In this document: piece after piece, positions 44,429-54,062 of the stretch
Position numbering within the stretch: the first letter of the stretch is position 1
Layout: each line of letters begins with the position of its first letter
NCBI GenBank assembly: GCA_029392475.1
Contig: CP113940.1
Span: forward strand, 186,001 to 250,000
Direction: 5' to 3'
Length of the DNA: 64,000 bases
Source of the DNA: Streptococcaceae bacterium ESL0687
GTDB lineage: Bacteria; Bacillota; Bacilli; Lactobacillales; Streptococcaceae
Notes under the pieces: generated by a model
Seen by the model: the letters and a program-made list of their open reading frames with translations, nothing else
Told to the model about the DNA's origin: nothing
Databases searched by the model: none
Position numbers and translations under genes: made by a program

Positions 44429-45621
44429 TGGCAAAAGAAAAAGAAGTAGCATTAAGAGTTACGGATGTTCATAAATCTTTTAGACTTCCTGTTGATATGT
44501 CAAATAGCCTTAAGGTTACTGTTTTAAACATGCTTAAGGGTGTTAAAGGATACGTTCAATATGATGTTTTAAAGGGAATTTCTTTTGAAGTTGAAAAGGG
44601 AGATTTCTTTGGTATTGTTGGGCGTAATGGATCAGGTAAATCAACCCTTTTAAAAATTATTTCTCAAATTTATAAACCAGAAAAAGGGAATGTTGAAGTT
44701 TTTGGAAAGCTTGTACCTTTTATCGAACTTGGTGTTGGTTTTAACCCTGAGCTTACTGGTCGCGAAAATGTCTACATGAATGGGGCTATGCTTGGTTTTT
44801 CAAATGATGAAATTGACGACATGTATGATGATATCGTTGAATTTGCTGAGCTTTCAGAATTTATGGAACAAAAATTAAAGAACTATTCAAGTGGGATGCA
44901 GGTTCGTCTAGCTTTCTCAGTTGCTATTAAGGCCCAAGGGGATATTCTAGTTCTTGATGAGGTTCTTGCCGTAGGAGATGAAGCCTTCCAGAGGAAATGT
45001 AATGACTACTTTGAAGAGCGTAAAAAATCAGGACTTACAACTATTCTTGTAACCCACTCGATGGAGGCTGTTCGTAAGTATTGTAACAAGGCCCTTCTAA
45101 TAGATGACGGTCTAGTAAAAACTGATGGGGATCCTAATGATACTGCCAATCAATATGTCCTTGATAATTTTTATGATGTAATGCAAGATGATCAAGCCCC
45201 AGAGAATAAGTATGTGGAAGATCTTCAGGTAAAACTTCTTAATAATAGCATCATTGGGCCTGATGAATATGTTGAATTTGAACTTGAATATACTGTAACA
45301 GAAGATATCAAAACTTATCCAGCCTTTTCATTTGTTGATATTGACCGAAATTTTGATTTGTATAATGATAATATGATGCTTGATATGACTAGTGGAAAAG
45401 GTAAATTTAAGTTTAATTATAAATGTAAACTTAATGCCATCAACAATGCCAAAGTCCGTGTTGCCATTTCAATTAAAAGTGACAAGGATGATTACTTGGC
45501 CTTCCCAGAAAATAACGATGAGCTTGTTTTTGTTGTTAGAACAGATAAGTTTAAAGATGAGAGTGAAAAAGACTCAGCCTTCGGCCTTCTAAAAAGAAAT
45601 GGAAGCTGGACTCATGAGTAA
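44428..45621 (+). CDS. rgpD: Rhamnan ABC exporter ATPase (RgpD) with C-terminal carbohydrate domain
   Basis: A 397-residue ATPase. The nucleotide-binding domain (about 1-245) has Walker A GRNGSGKST, signature YSSGMQVRL and Walker B DILVLDEVLAVGDEAF. A C-terminal domain (about 265-390) is beta-rich and comparable in place to the Wzt domain that recognises the polymer end, so chain-specific export is plausible. It ends inside the next gene (ATGAGTAA overlap). Confidence 0.93.
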   Translation: MAKEKEVALRVTDVHKSFRLPVDMSNSLKVTVLNMLKGVKGYVQYDVLKGISFEVEKGDFFGIVGRNGSGKSTLLKIISQIYKPEKGNVEVFGKLVPFIELGVGFNPELTGRENVYMNGAMLGFSNDEIDDMYDDIVEFAELSEFMEQKLKNYSSGMQVRLAFSVAIKAQGDILVLDEVLAVGDEAFQRKCNDYFEERKKSGLTTILVTHSMEAVRKYCNKALLIDDGLVKTDGDPNDTANQYVLDNFYDVMQDDQAPENKYVEDLQVKLLNNSIIGPDEYVEFELEYTVTEDIKTYPAFSFVDIDRNFDLYNDNMMLDMTSGKGKFKFNYKCKLNAINNAKVRVAISIKSDKDDYLAFPENNDELVFVVRTDKFKDESEKDSAFGLLKRNGSWTHE

Positions 45622-48600
45622 AATCCTAGTTTTATCTCCTTTTGGAGGGTTCGGTAATGGGGCGGATATTTCTATGAATCATCAGATGACCTATCTGAGA
45701 AGTCTTGGTTATGAAATTGTTAATGTTTATAATCAAGGGAGTGATAGCTATAGGGAGTTTTTGGAAAAAGAAGGTATCAAAGGGATCAATCTCAATTATA
45801 CTTGGTGGGATGAGACAGAGCTTGCTGATGAGTTAAAAGCTAACAATGTTTTGATTTATCAGGAGTTAGTTTCACTTATTAGGAGTGAGGAAGTTGATTT
45901 ATTAATAACTAACACGTCGAATATGCCTTGGGGAGCTATTGCTGCAAGTATTACTAATATTCCTCATATTTGGCTCCTCCATGAATTTGCTGAAGGAGAT
46001 TTTGATTGGGTCAAAGATAAGTATCCTTTTATTGATGCTTTTTCAAATAAAATCCTTTGTTCGAGTGATTCACTGGCTCGGGCGGTACAAAAAGAAGTTA
46101 AACAAAAAGTAGATTTTTTCAATCCCTATACAAATGCTCCGTTGATTGCGGGACATAATGAGGAAATCCGGCTTGTTTCTGTTAATTATCTAAGTCATGG
46201 AAAAAATCAAATGGAGCTTCTTTACGCCCTTAAACAATTAGTTTCAAAAGGGTATGGAATGCCGGTTCTTTTTTCTGGTCGAATTGAGGATGGGCGCTAT
46301 TATCAGGAAATACTTTCCTATATAAAAGATAATGGCCTGGAAGATTATGTTACCTTTACTTACGCAGAAAATGGTAACTGGCAGCCAATATCAAAAAATG
46401 ATATTTTTGTTTCGCCAAGTAAGTCTGAAACCTTCGGGCTTACTTATGTTGAAGCCATGAAAGTTGGTATTCCAGTAATTACTGCCCTAAATGGGGGAGC
46501 AGAAACTCTTGAAGAAGCTGGTTATTTAAGTCAGGAGAATATTTATACAACAGGTGATATAGAAGAGCTTGTATCTAAAGTAATCTACATGGTGGAAAAT
46601 CACGGTGATATTAAAAAGAAAGCTGAATCCATTCAAGTAAAGGTTTTAGAGGAACAAAGTCTTGAGAAGATAACAGAGCCCCTTGCCGAGGCCATTAAAT
46701 CTTTGAAGGGTTTGAATAATCCAGCAACTGAAATAATGGCCCCCTGGGGTGAGAATTTGGTATATAATCTCGGTGGTTTGAAGAACCTTTTGGAAGGAAG
46801 ATTAAGTTACATTAGAGATCTTGAAAGTGAGGTTATAAACCTACACGGAAAATACAATATTATTGAAACCAAGTTACAGGAAGATACAATTGTTTTAAAA
46901 AGCCAAGATAAGAAAATTGATGATTTAAAGGTTCAACTGGAGGATTCTAACAAGCAAATAGCACTTAAAGATCAAGAATATTCATATCTAGATGAGCGTT
47001 ATCAGTATTTAATAAATTCATGGTGGTACCGGGGGATGAAGTTAGCCTACCGACCAATTAAGAAGTCTAGGAGTGCACTTCCGAAAATGAAAAATTTTGT
47101 TAAAAGAGGAATAAAAAAAGCCCTCAAAGCCAATCCAAAATTATACGGATATGTTAAGCAAAAAAATATGGCGCGTGCCCTGCGTAAGGAACAAAAACGT
47201 CAAGCTATTGCAAATAAACCATCCAAGGAGCTTTTAGCCCTTCAAAAATCTAGAAAAGAGCAAAGAGAATCATATTCTTATGATACTAATAATGCCAAAC
47301 GTTCTTTAATTTTTGTTGTTTATGAAGGCCAAGAGCGTTTGCAATCTTATAAACTTTACTTCCTAGATCACCTTGCTAAATTTGTAGAAGACATTTATAT
47401 AGTGGTAAATGGCCACCTAGATCCTGAAGATTTAGGTATTCTTTCAAACTATGGTCAAATTATGGAAAGAGAAAATGCAGGTTATGACGCGACAGCCTTT
47501 AAATACGCTGTTGACCATTTAGGCAAGGAAGTTCTTTCAAACTATGATCAGTTACTTTTAGTCAACGATACAAGTCTTGGACCTGTAAATGATTTTGAAG
47601 ATATGTTCAAGTATTTCTCTGACAAAAAGGTTGATATGTGGGGGATAACTGAGGGGGAAACCCAGATAGATCCTCAGGGTTTAAACAAATATGGCTACAT
47701 TCCTCATCATATTCAGACCTATTTTGTAGTTATTGAAAAACCTTTACTTGAATCTGAAGAGTTTTACCAATATTTTACCGACATGCCTAAAATTACAAAT
47801 CGTGATGAGGCAATAATGCATCACGAAACTGTCTTTACCAAGAACTTTACAGATTTAGGTTATTCCTATGACGTTTATGTAAAGGAAAATAGAGATTCAG
47901 CCGTTTACCACCATCCATATCTTCTTGTTTCGAAATTTAATAATCCAATTATTAAATTTACGGCTCTTGAATATGATAATGATTTGATTTACCAACTTAA
48001 TAAACTTCATACTAAAACAGAAGTACCTGAACTTCTTAAGTGGGTTGAAGAAGAGACTGACTATCCTCTTGATATTCTTGAAGAGGCTATTCAAGTTGTT
48101 AAGAATAAGGAAGAAAGTATCTTAATTATCGATGGTGTTCATGATTTAATCCCTCAGCTTACAAGATACCGAGTGGAGAATAAAAAAGAACAGCTGGTCA
48201 ATCTTGGATTTAATGTTAGGATAAGAAGCTCTGAAGTAGTAACAACAGCAGATCTTTACAAAACCAACTTTGTCATCATCTATAGGGCTTGGTACAATGA
48301 AAACCTACAAGAGATTGTTGATTGGTGTAGAAAGCTTAAGATACCAGTATTCTTTGATGTAGACGATCTTGTAATTGATACAAGCTATACTGACCAGCTA
48401 TCTTATACACAAGGACTTTCAGTGTCAGAAAAAGCTAATTATGATAGTGGTGTTATGAGTTATCGTCGGATGATGCTTTCAACGGATGGGGTTATCGCAA
48501 GCACAAATGATCTGGCACGTGAACTTAAAAATTATAAGAAACAGGTCCTTTTAAACCGCAATCTGGCCAACGAGGAACTTGTAAAAATATCTAAAAAGGC

Positions 48601-49180
48601 TTTGATTCAAAAAGAATTTGAAAAAATATCTGACAAGGTTAAAATAGGCTATTTCTCTGGATCAATTACACATAATGAAAATTTTGAATTGATAAAAGCT
48701 TCCCTTGAAAAAATTATGGAAGAAAGACCACTTACTGAGCTCCACCTTGTTGGTCATTTAGATTTACCCGAAGATATGAGTCATTTGAAAGATCAAATTA
48801 TAACCCATGATTACGTAGATTGGAAGGAACTTCCACAATTAATTGCACAGGTTGATATTAATCTAGCTCCTTTAGTTGATAGTATCTTCAACCGGGCTAA
48901 GTCTGAAATCAAGTGGATTGAAGCTTCTTTGGTGAAAGTACCAACAATTGCTAGTAATATTGGAGCTTTTGCTGACTCTATCCATAACAGAGTTGACGGT
49001 ATCTTGGTGGAAAATACAGAAGAAGCTTGGTATGAAGCACTTGAACAATTAGTTAATTCACCAAAAATGAGAACAGATTTGGCAGAAGAGGCTTACAAGC
49101 GAGTTAGAGAAGATTTTACAACAACTAATCAAGAAGATGACTTATCTACATATATTAGAGGGCAAATAAATCATGACTAA
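45614..49180 (+). CDS. Three-module wall-polysaccharide glycosyltransferase (GT4 + coiled coil + RgpF + GT4)
   Basis: A 1188-residue protein without signal peptide. Module 1 (about 1-365) is a GT4 domain with the EX7E pair E272/E280 in SETFGLTYVEAM. A coiled coil (about 398-460) and WWYRGMK segment follow. Module 2 (about 560-785) is a rhamnan-synthesis-F domain (SLIFVVYEGQERLQSY, ENAGYDATAF). Module 3 (about 830-1188) is a second GT4-like domain (FFDVDDLVIDT; IGYFSGSITHNENF). Separate rgpE and rgpF genes occupy this place in L. lactis, so this looks like a fusion. ATG 45614 overlaps rgpD by eight bases. The sugars it adds are unknown. Confidence 0.85.
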   Translation: MSKILVLSPFGGFGNGADISMNHQMTYLRSLGYEIVNVYNQGSDSYREFLEKEGIKGINLNYTWWDETELADELKANNVLIYQELVSLIRSEEVDLLITNTSNMPWGAIAASITNIPHIWLLHEFAEGDFDWVKDKYPFIDAFSNKILCSSDSLARAVQKEVKQKVDFFNPYTNAPLIAGHNEEIRLVSVNYLSHGKNQMELLYALKQLVSKGYGMPVLFSGRIEDGRYYQEILSYIKDNGLEDYVTFTYAENGNWQPISKNDIFVSPSKSETFGLTYVEAMKVGIPVITALNGGAETLEEAGYLSQENIYTTGDIEELVSKVIYMVENHGDIKKKAESIQVKVLEEQSLEKITEPLAEAIKSLKGLNNPATEIMAPWGENLVYNLGGLKNLLEGRLSYIRDLESEVINLHGKYNIIETKLQEDTIVLKSQDKKIDDLKVQLEDSNKQIALKDQEYSYLDERYQYLINSWWYRGMKLAYRPIKKSRSALPKMKNFVKRGIKKALKANPKLYGYVKQKNMARALRKEQKRQAIANKPSKELLALQKSRKEQRESYSYDTNNAKRSLIFVVYEGQERLQSYKLYFLDHLAKFVEDIYIVVNGHLDPEDLGILSNYGQIMERENAGYDATAFKYAVDHLGKEVLSNYDQLLLVNDTSLGPVNDFEDMFKYFSDKKVDMWGITEGETQIDPQGLNKYGYIPHHIQTYFVVIEKPLLESEEFYQYFTDMPKITNRDEAIMHHETVFTKNFTDLGYSYDVYVKENRDSAVYHHPYLLVSKFNNPIIKFTALEYDNDLIYQLNKLHTKTEVPELLKWVEEETDYPLDILEEAIQVVKNKEESILIIDGVHDLIPQLTRYRVENKKEQLVNLGFNVRIRSSEVVTTADLYKTNFVIIYRAWYNENLQEIVDWCRKLKIPVFFDVDDLVIDTSYTDQLSYTQGLSVSEKANYDSGVMSYRRMMLSTDGVIASTNDLARELKNYKKQVLLNRNLANEELVKISKKALIQKEFEKISDKVKIGYFSGSITHNENFELIKASLEKIMEERPLTELHLVGHLDLPEDMSHLKDQIITHDYVDWKELPQLIAQVDINLAPLVDSIFNRAKSEIKWIEASLVKVPTIASNIGAFADSIHNRVDGILVENTEEAWYEALEQLVNSPKMRTDLAEEAYKRVREDFTTTNQEDDLSTYIRGQINHD

Positions 49181-50309
49181 GAAGAAAATTTTGTTTGTTT
49201 CACCGACGGGAATGCTTGATAATGGAGCTGAACTTTCCATAGCAAACCTAATGTTTCTTTTGAAGAACAGGGGACATGAGCTTATAAATGTAGCCCCTCA
49301 AAGTCCTTATGAAGGTTATGATCAAGCTTTTAATAGCAAGGGCATAACCGTTGAAAGACTCAAAGTATCTAAATTTTGGTGGGCTGATGCCCCAGGTGGG
49401 ATGCCTGCATCTGAAGAAGTAATGGCTCAGGCTCATGAGAGAAATATTGAAGAAATTTCTCAAATTATTAAGAAAAAAGAAGTTGATTTAGTTATTACAA
49501 ACACAGCTAATGTTTTTGTGGGTGCAGTAGCAGCAAAGCGCATGGGAATTCCTCATATGCAACTGATTCATGAATTTCCTGATGGAGAATTTGCCTATTA
49601 TGATGATCGTTTGAAATTTTTCTCTGATGAAAGTAGTGAAATTTTCGCTGTCCAGGGAAAACTTGCTGAAACCCTGCAAAAGCGTTTTGATGAGGAAGGT
49701 CTTCCACATACAATTGGTACCTTTGTTCCTTTTGTTGATTATAAGGAAAAAACACTTTCTAAAGATAAGGCAGAAGGTACAAATTTCATCTATATTTCAC
49801 GTCTGACTGATCGAAAAAATCAACTTGAAATTTTAAGGGCCTTAGTGCAAGTCACTAAGATAATTTCTTCTGTTAAGGTTAAATTTATCGGAGGCTATGA
49901 CGAGATCTACAAGGAAAAAATGCTTAACTTTATTGAGCTCTTTGATCTTGAGAAAAATGTTGAATTCATTGGTAATCAGCCCAATCCTTGGGCTTTGGTT
50001 ACTGATAAAGATATTGCTGTTTTTCCGTCAGCTGATGAAACCTTTGGATTGGCTTACGGAGAGGCAATTCTTAACGGGGTTCCAACAATTTTTACCGATA
50101 ATAGAGGCTTTCAATCAGCCTATCCAATTTTTCAAGGGGGACAAATGTACCGCTTAGGCGATATTGATAGACTTTCTGACTTGATGGTTGAAATGTATAA
50201 TGATTTTGATGATGTGAAGGAAGAAGCTCTTACAAAAATAGATTTAGCTAAGAGTAACTATAATTTAGATACTTGTTATCGAAATATCATTGAAAAAATT
50301 GAAGGATAA
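49173..50309 (+). CDS. GT4 glycosyltransferase, paralogue of module 1 of the preceding protein
   Basis: A 378-residue GT4 enzyme. The N-terminus ILFVSPTGMLDNGAELSIANLMFLLKNRGHELINV aligns by eye with ILVLSPFGGFGNGADISMNHQMTYLRSLGYEIVNV of the upstream protein, and VDLVITNTANVFVGAVAAKRMGIPHMQLIHEFPDGEF also matches. The donor site is ADETFGLAYGEAILNGVP. It overlaps the upstream gene by eight bases. Likely adds one sugar of the rhamnan or its side chain. Confidence 0.88.
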   Translation: MTKKKILFVSPTGMLDNGAELSIANLMFLLKNRGHELINVAPQSPYEGYDQAFNSKGITVERLKVSKFWWADAPGGMPASEEVMAQAHERNIEEISQIIKKKEVDLVITNTANVFVGAVAAKRMGIPHMQLIHEFPDGEFAYYDDRLKFFSDESSEIFAVQGKLAETLQKRFDEEGLPHTIGTFVPFVDYKEKTLSKDKAEGTNFIYISRLTDRKNQLEILRALVQVTKIISSVKVKFIGGYDEIYKEKMLNFIELFDLEKNVEFIGNQPNPWALVTDKDIAVFPSADETFGLAYGEAILNGVPTIFTDNRGFQSAYPIFQGGQMYRLGDIDRLSDLMVEMYNDFDDVKEEALTKIDLAKSNYNLDTCYRNIIEKIEG

Positions 50310-50378
50310 TAGAGGTTATTCTTCTTGAGGTAATGATTAAATTAGGTTAATTTAAAAAGTTTAAAAGGAAATATACAC

Positions 50379-51737
50379 TTGGAAAAGATAAGAAAAAATT
50401 TTTTAATACTGGTATTAACCATGGGAACACTTGCTGTTTTTCTAATGCCAGCAGGTTTGCCTCCTGATGAGGGTCACCATTTTTACGTAATTAATAAAAT
50501 CCTTAACAAAAATTGGGTTTGGATAGAGAATGGCTCACCTAGGAAGGAAGGGGCTTGGCCATCAACAGATGAGGTACGTAGACAGGTAGGCGATCATACC
50601 TACTACCAGATGTATTTCAAGGAAAGGGTACCAGCCAGTGAGGTGAAGTATAATTTCAACTTTCACTTGAAGGATATTGTATATCTCCCGCAAATTATTG
50701 GAATCTGTCTAGCGCGCGTCATTTGTCCTACCTACGGAATGATGTTCATTCTCGGAAGATTATTTAATCTTTTGGCTTATGCTATCGGTATTTATTTCTG
50801 TCTGAAATATGCTACCTACGGAAAGAGAGTTATGTTTTATGTAGCTCTCTTCCCCGTAATGATTCAACAGGCAGGCTCACTTAGTTATGATGTTTTCACC
50901 ATCCTTGCTATTTTCAATTTCTTTACACTTTTGACAAGATTATCAATACAAAGAAAATCTATAACAAAAAAAGAAATTGGTTGGTTAATTTGTTCGGCCC
51001 TCTTGCTCTATGTAACAAAGAAAAACAATATTCTCCTATTAGCGCTCCTGCCCTTCCTACCTACGCAGCTTTTAAGGAGTAAGAAACTTGGGGAATTTAT
51101 TAATAAGATTTTCGATTTTGTGAATAGAAGGAAGCTTAGTTGCTGCTTAGGAGCCTTTATTGGGGGGCTTGCTGTCTTTTATTTCTACCTTCGTACAAAA
51201 GGTGGCCTAGCCTTATTTGTTCAAGTAATGTATAATTCACTTTTCAGGGCTGATATAAACCCTACTTTAAATGGAATTTTGGACAATGGAATTATCGGGT
51301 ATTTTTCTGACTTTGCTTACCAGCTACCTAGTTGGATGATTGTTTTTGACTTCATGCTTCTAGCCCTTCTTCTTTTCACTGAACGTTCAGAAGATACTCT
51401 TGTAGAAAAAAGATTTGGGATTGCATCAGGTTTTGTATATCCACTACAAATGGTAGCCATTGTTGCGGGAATGTACTTTGAATGGACTAGTGTCGTTGCT
51501 CCAGGATCCCTATATTCTCAAGGAGCTCAGGGACGTTACTTCACACCTTTCATCATCTTTTTTGTTCCGTTTGCTATGTATCTTTCAAAACATATTAAAG
51601 TTAAAGTTAAGGATGGATTTTTAAATCAGGTTGTCCTTTACAGTGCAGCTATAAATTTATTTACTTTCATTCTTCTAATTATTCAGTATGAGTGGATGCC
51701 AAATAGAGGAATTGATTTTCTAACTCACCTCTTGTAA
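50379..51737 (+). CDS. DUF2142 multi-span membrane protein (possible GT-C side-chain transferase)
   Basis: A 452-residue membrane protein with about ten helices. The first outside loop has LPPDEGHHFYVINKIL, the acidic motif of DUF2142/GT-C-like enzymes that use polyprenyl-phosphate sugars. TTG start (50379) with AAGGAA eight bases before it; there is no better start. In this locus it may transfer the lipid-linked sugar made by the GT2-DUF2304 pair onto the exported rhamnan, like GacL, which is inference. Confidence 0.75.
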   Translation: MEKIRKNFLILVLTMGTLAVFLMPAGLPPDEGHHFYVINKILNKNWVWIENGSPRKEGAWPSTDEVRRQVGDHTYYQMYFKERVPASEVKYNFNFHLKDIVYLPQIIGICLARVICPTYGMMFILGRLFNLLAYAIGIYFCLKYATYGKRVMFYVALFPVMIQQAGSLSYDVFTILAIFNFFTLLTRLSIQRKSITKKEIGWLICSALLLYVTKKNNILLLALLPFLPTQLLRSKKLGEFINKIFDFVNRRKLSCCLGAFIGGLAVFYFYLRTKGGLALFVQVMYNSLFRADINPTLNGILDNGIIGYFSDFAYQLPSWMIVFDFMLLALLLFTERSEDTLVEKRFGIASGFVYPLQMVAIVAGMYFEWTSVVAPGSLYSQGAQGRYFTPFIIFFVPFAMYLSKHIKVKVKDGFLNQVVLYSAAINLFTFILLIIQYEWMPNRGIDFLTHLL

Positions 51738-51878
51738 TCAGTTAAAAAATATCTCTTCATATCTAATATTGGAGGAGGTATTTTATTTCTAGGATTTCTA
51801 GATTTTACTAGTATCCCGAAATAAGGTAACCAATAAGAAAAGAAATTATATTTTAGAAAATATTTAGAAAGTGAACCT

Positions 51879-52664
51879 ATGACTAAACATACTTTTGTAA
51901 TTTGTGCCTACAAGGAATCACCTTATCTGGAACAGTGCATCATAAGCCTAGTAAACCAAGAATCTGTTAAGGCTAATAATTCAAAGGTCATCCTTTATAC
52001 TTCAACTCCAAATTCTTATACCGACAAGTTATGCGATAAATATGAAATTGAGCGCTATGCTGGAGTTAAAAAAGGGATTGGTGCCAACTGGAATGAAGCT
52101 TTAAGTTTTGTGGATACTAAATATGCTACTATTGCCCATCAGGATGATATTTATCTGCCTGATTATGGAACTCGTGTTCTTGAAGCCTTTAATAAAAATC
52201 AAAATTTAAAGATTGTTTTTACTGACTATGCAGAGATTGATGCAAAAGGTCAGGTACGCGAGCGTAATATAAATCTTAAAATTAAGACCATGGGTCTTAG
52301 AACCATGTCTCTTTTTAACAATAAAACTTATCAAAGAAGGATTTATGCCTTTGGTAATTTTATTAGCTGCCCTGCTGTATCATATAATTTGGAAGTCTTA
52401 AATGATTTTAAGTTTGATGAAGACCTTAAAATGACTCTTGACTGGGATGCCTGGGAAAGAATTATGAAGCTACCAGGTGATATTAAGTATTTACCAGCTA
52501 GAGCTATGTACCATAGAATTCATGAGGATTCTGAAACTTCTGCTGCTACAGCTGACAAATCGAGGGAGCAGGAAGAGTATCTGATCTATAGACGCTACTG
52601 GCCTGAATTTATTAGCAAGCTTCTCATGAAAGCTTACGTTAAAAATCAAAAGACCAATAATTAA
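51879..52664 (+). CDS. GT2-family glycosyltransferase
   Basis: A 261-residue GT2 enzyme starting MTKHTFVICAYKESPYLEQCIISLVNQE with metal site IAHQDDIYLPDYG and DWDAWERIM near the acceptor region. The ribosome-binding site is weak (AGAAAG). It ends at a hairpin shared with the opposite-strand flippase. It probably adds a side-chain or pellicle sugar; donor and acceptor unknown. Confidence 0.85.
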   Translation: MTKHTFVICAYKESPYLEQCIISLVNQESVKANNSKVILYTSTPNSYTDKLCDKYEIERYAGVKKGIGANWNEALSFVDTKYATIAHQDDIYLPDYGTRVLEAFNKNQNLKIVFTDYAEIDAKGQVRERNINLKIKTMGLRTMSLFNNKTYQRRIYAFGNFISCPAVSYNLEVLNDFKFDEDLKMTLDWDAWERIMKLPGDIKYLPARAMYHRIHEDSETSAATADKSREQEEYLIYRRYWPEFISKLLMKAYVKNQKTNN

Positions 52665-52690
52665 AAAACTAGGACTTATCCTAGTTTTTT
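52663..52690. terminator. Bidirectional terminator between the GT2 and flippase genes
   Basis: AAAAAACTAGGA-CTTA-TCCTAGTTTTTT, symmetric, starts within the GT2 stop codon. Confidence 0.92.
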
Positions 52691-53941
52691 TGTTTGTTTT
52701 TTATAGAAAATAAAGCATAGGCTACTTATCATAAGAACTAAAAGGGAAATGGAAGTAAAGTAGCTGATCCCTGCCCCTAAAAGTTGATAGTTTTTAACCA
52801 AATAGTTTGTATAAATAGTTGCAAGTACCACAATGATCAGATAGACATAGATTAATGTATATTGCCTTTTAAATACCGTTAAGAGGAAGGTGGTAAAGTA
52901 GACAAAGGTATTAAGACCGCCTGCTAGGAGTAAAATCATGAAGGTTGTTTTGTAGGGTGCAAGGTTTATACCATAGACAATTGATAAAACAGGTATTCCA
53001 AGGAAGTATCCGCAGATAAATACAAAAAAGGATAAAGCTATTATAATTAAAGAAATTTTAAAAATTATTTTAATGAATTCATTAATTTCTCTTTCGATCC
53101 AATTTCTTGAGATAGTTGTATAGATTGGGGTCAAGATAACAGAAGTTAAGACTGCTATGATTGCTGCTGGCATAGAAATAATATTGTAGGCAGCTTGGAA
53201 GTCGTCTGGTAGGTATAACTCAATGGAGTTTTTGGGTGCGATTGTGATGTAAAGAGTTAAAAAGGAACTTAGGAAAACAGGAAAGGTTTGCTTAAATAAC
53301 AGTAGAAAGTCTTTGGTTTTTGGCTTAAACTTTCGATCATAGCCTATTAATTTAACGAATTGATAGTCTACCAGAAAAATCCAAGAGTATGATACAAGGG
53401 TTGCTGAAAGGATTGCAAGTTCTAGATTTTTAGTAGCTATTAGTACTAATGCAAAACTACATATATAAGCTATTACTCTGAAGAAGTAGGATTTGCCTGA
53501 AATATCTAATCTTTCATGTTGTTGAAAGAATCCTGCAAAGACATCCGCCCATACCTCAGCTGAAATAAAGATTGTTAGTAGGACTGCAATTATTAGTTTT
53601 AATGAACTTAAGGATAGTAGAAAACCATAAATTAAGACACCAATAAACATGAATGAAATTGTTATAAATTTGGAATCGAAGTAGGTTCTGGCCTTAAATT
53701 CTCCTATGACATCGACACTTTGATAATTCCTAGATGCAAAAAAACCAATAGAGAGCATCTGTTGGCACATGGCCCAGCCAATTGAAAAAATTCCAGCCAT
53801 ATCATTATTAAGACTTCTGGTTACAAAGAGCATAAGAAATATTGATGAAAATGCATAAGTTGTATTTCCTAAACCAAACCAGAGGGTATTTTTTTTAAGA
53901 CTTGTTTCTTTTGCAAGTATTTGTAAATATTTGTTAGTCAT
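52676..53941 (-). CDS. Wzx-like polysaccharide flippase
   Basis: A 421-residue MOP-superfamily membrane protein with about 12 helices (LKKNTLWFGLGNTTYAFSSIFLMLFVTRSL at the start). It would flip a lipid-linked oligosaccharide or sugar across the membrane, as GacK does for the side-chain donor in group A streptococcus. It is the only minus-strand gene of the locus. AGGAG precedes ATG 53941, and TATAAT lies at 53970-53965 on the minus strand. Substrate unknown. Confidence 0.88.
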   Translation of the reverse strand: MTNKYLQILAKETSLKKNTLWFGLGNTTYAFSSIFLMLFVTRSLNNDMAGIFSIGWAMCQQMLSIGFFASRNYQSVDVIGEFKARTYFDSKFITISFMFIGVLIYGFLLSLSSLKLIIAVLLTIFISAEVWADVFAGFFQQHERLDISGKSYFFRVIAYICSFALVLIATKNLELAILSATLVSYSWIFLVDYQFVKLIGYDRKFKPKTKDFLLLFKQTFPVFLSSFLTLYITIAPKNSIELYLPDDFQAAYNIISMPAAIIAVLTSVILTPIYTTISRNWIEREINEFIKIIFKISLIIIALSFFVFICGYFLGIPVLSIVYGINLAPYKTTFMILLLAGGLNTFVYFTTFLLTVFKRQYTLIYVYLIIVVLATIYTNYLVKNYQLLGAGISYFTSISLLVLMISSLCFIFYKKQTKKLG

Positions 53942-54028
53942 TTTTTCTCCTTAATTACCTTTTAATTATACTATATTTGTACCAATCATTTACATGTTTA
54001 AATTTATATGGTAAAAAAAAAAGCTCCG

Positions 54029-54037
54029 TGGTATACT
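54029..54037 (+). promoter_or_regulatory. Promoter of the wall hydrolase gene
   Basis: TGG-TATACT (TATACT 54032-54037), extended -10; AAGGAGG follows shortly. Confidence 0.6.
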
Positions 54038-54062
54038 AAACCCAAGGAGGTAGGTCGAATAG

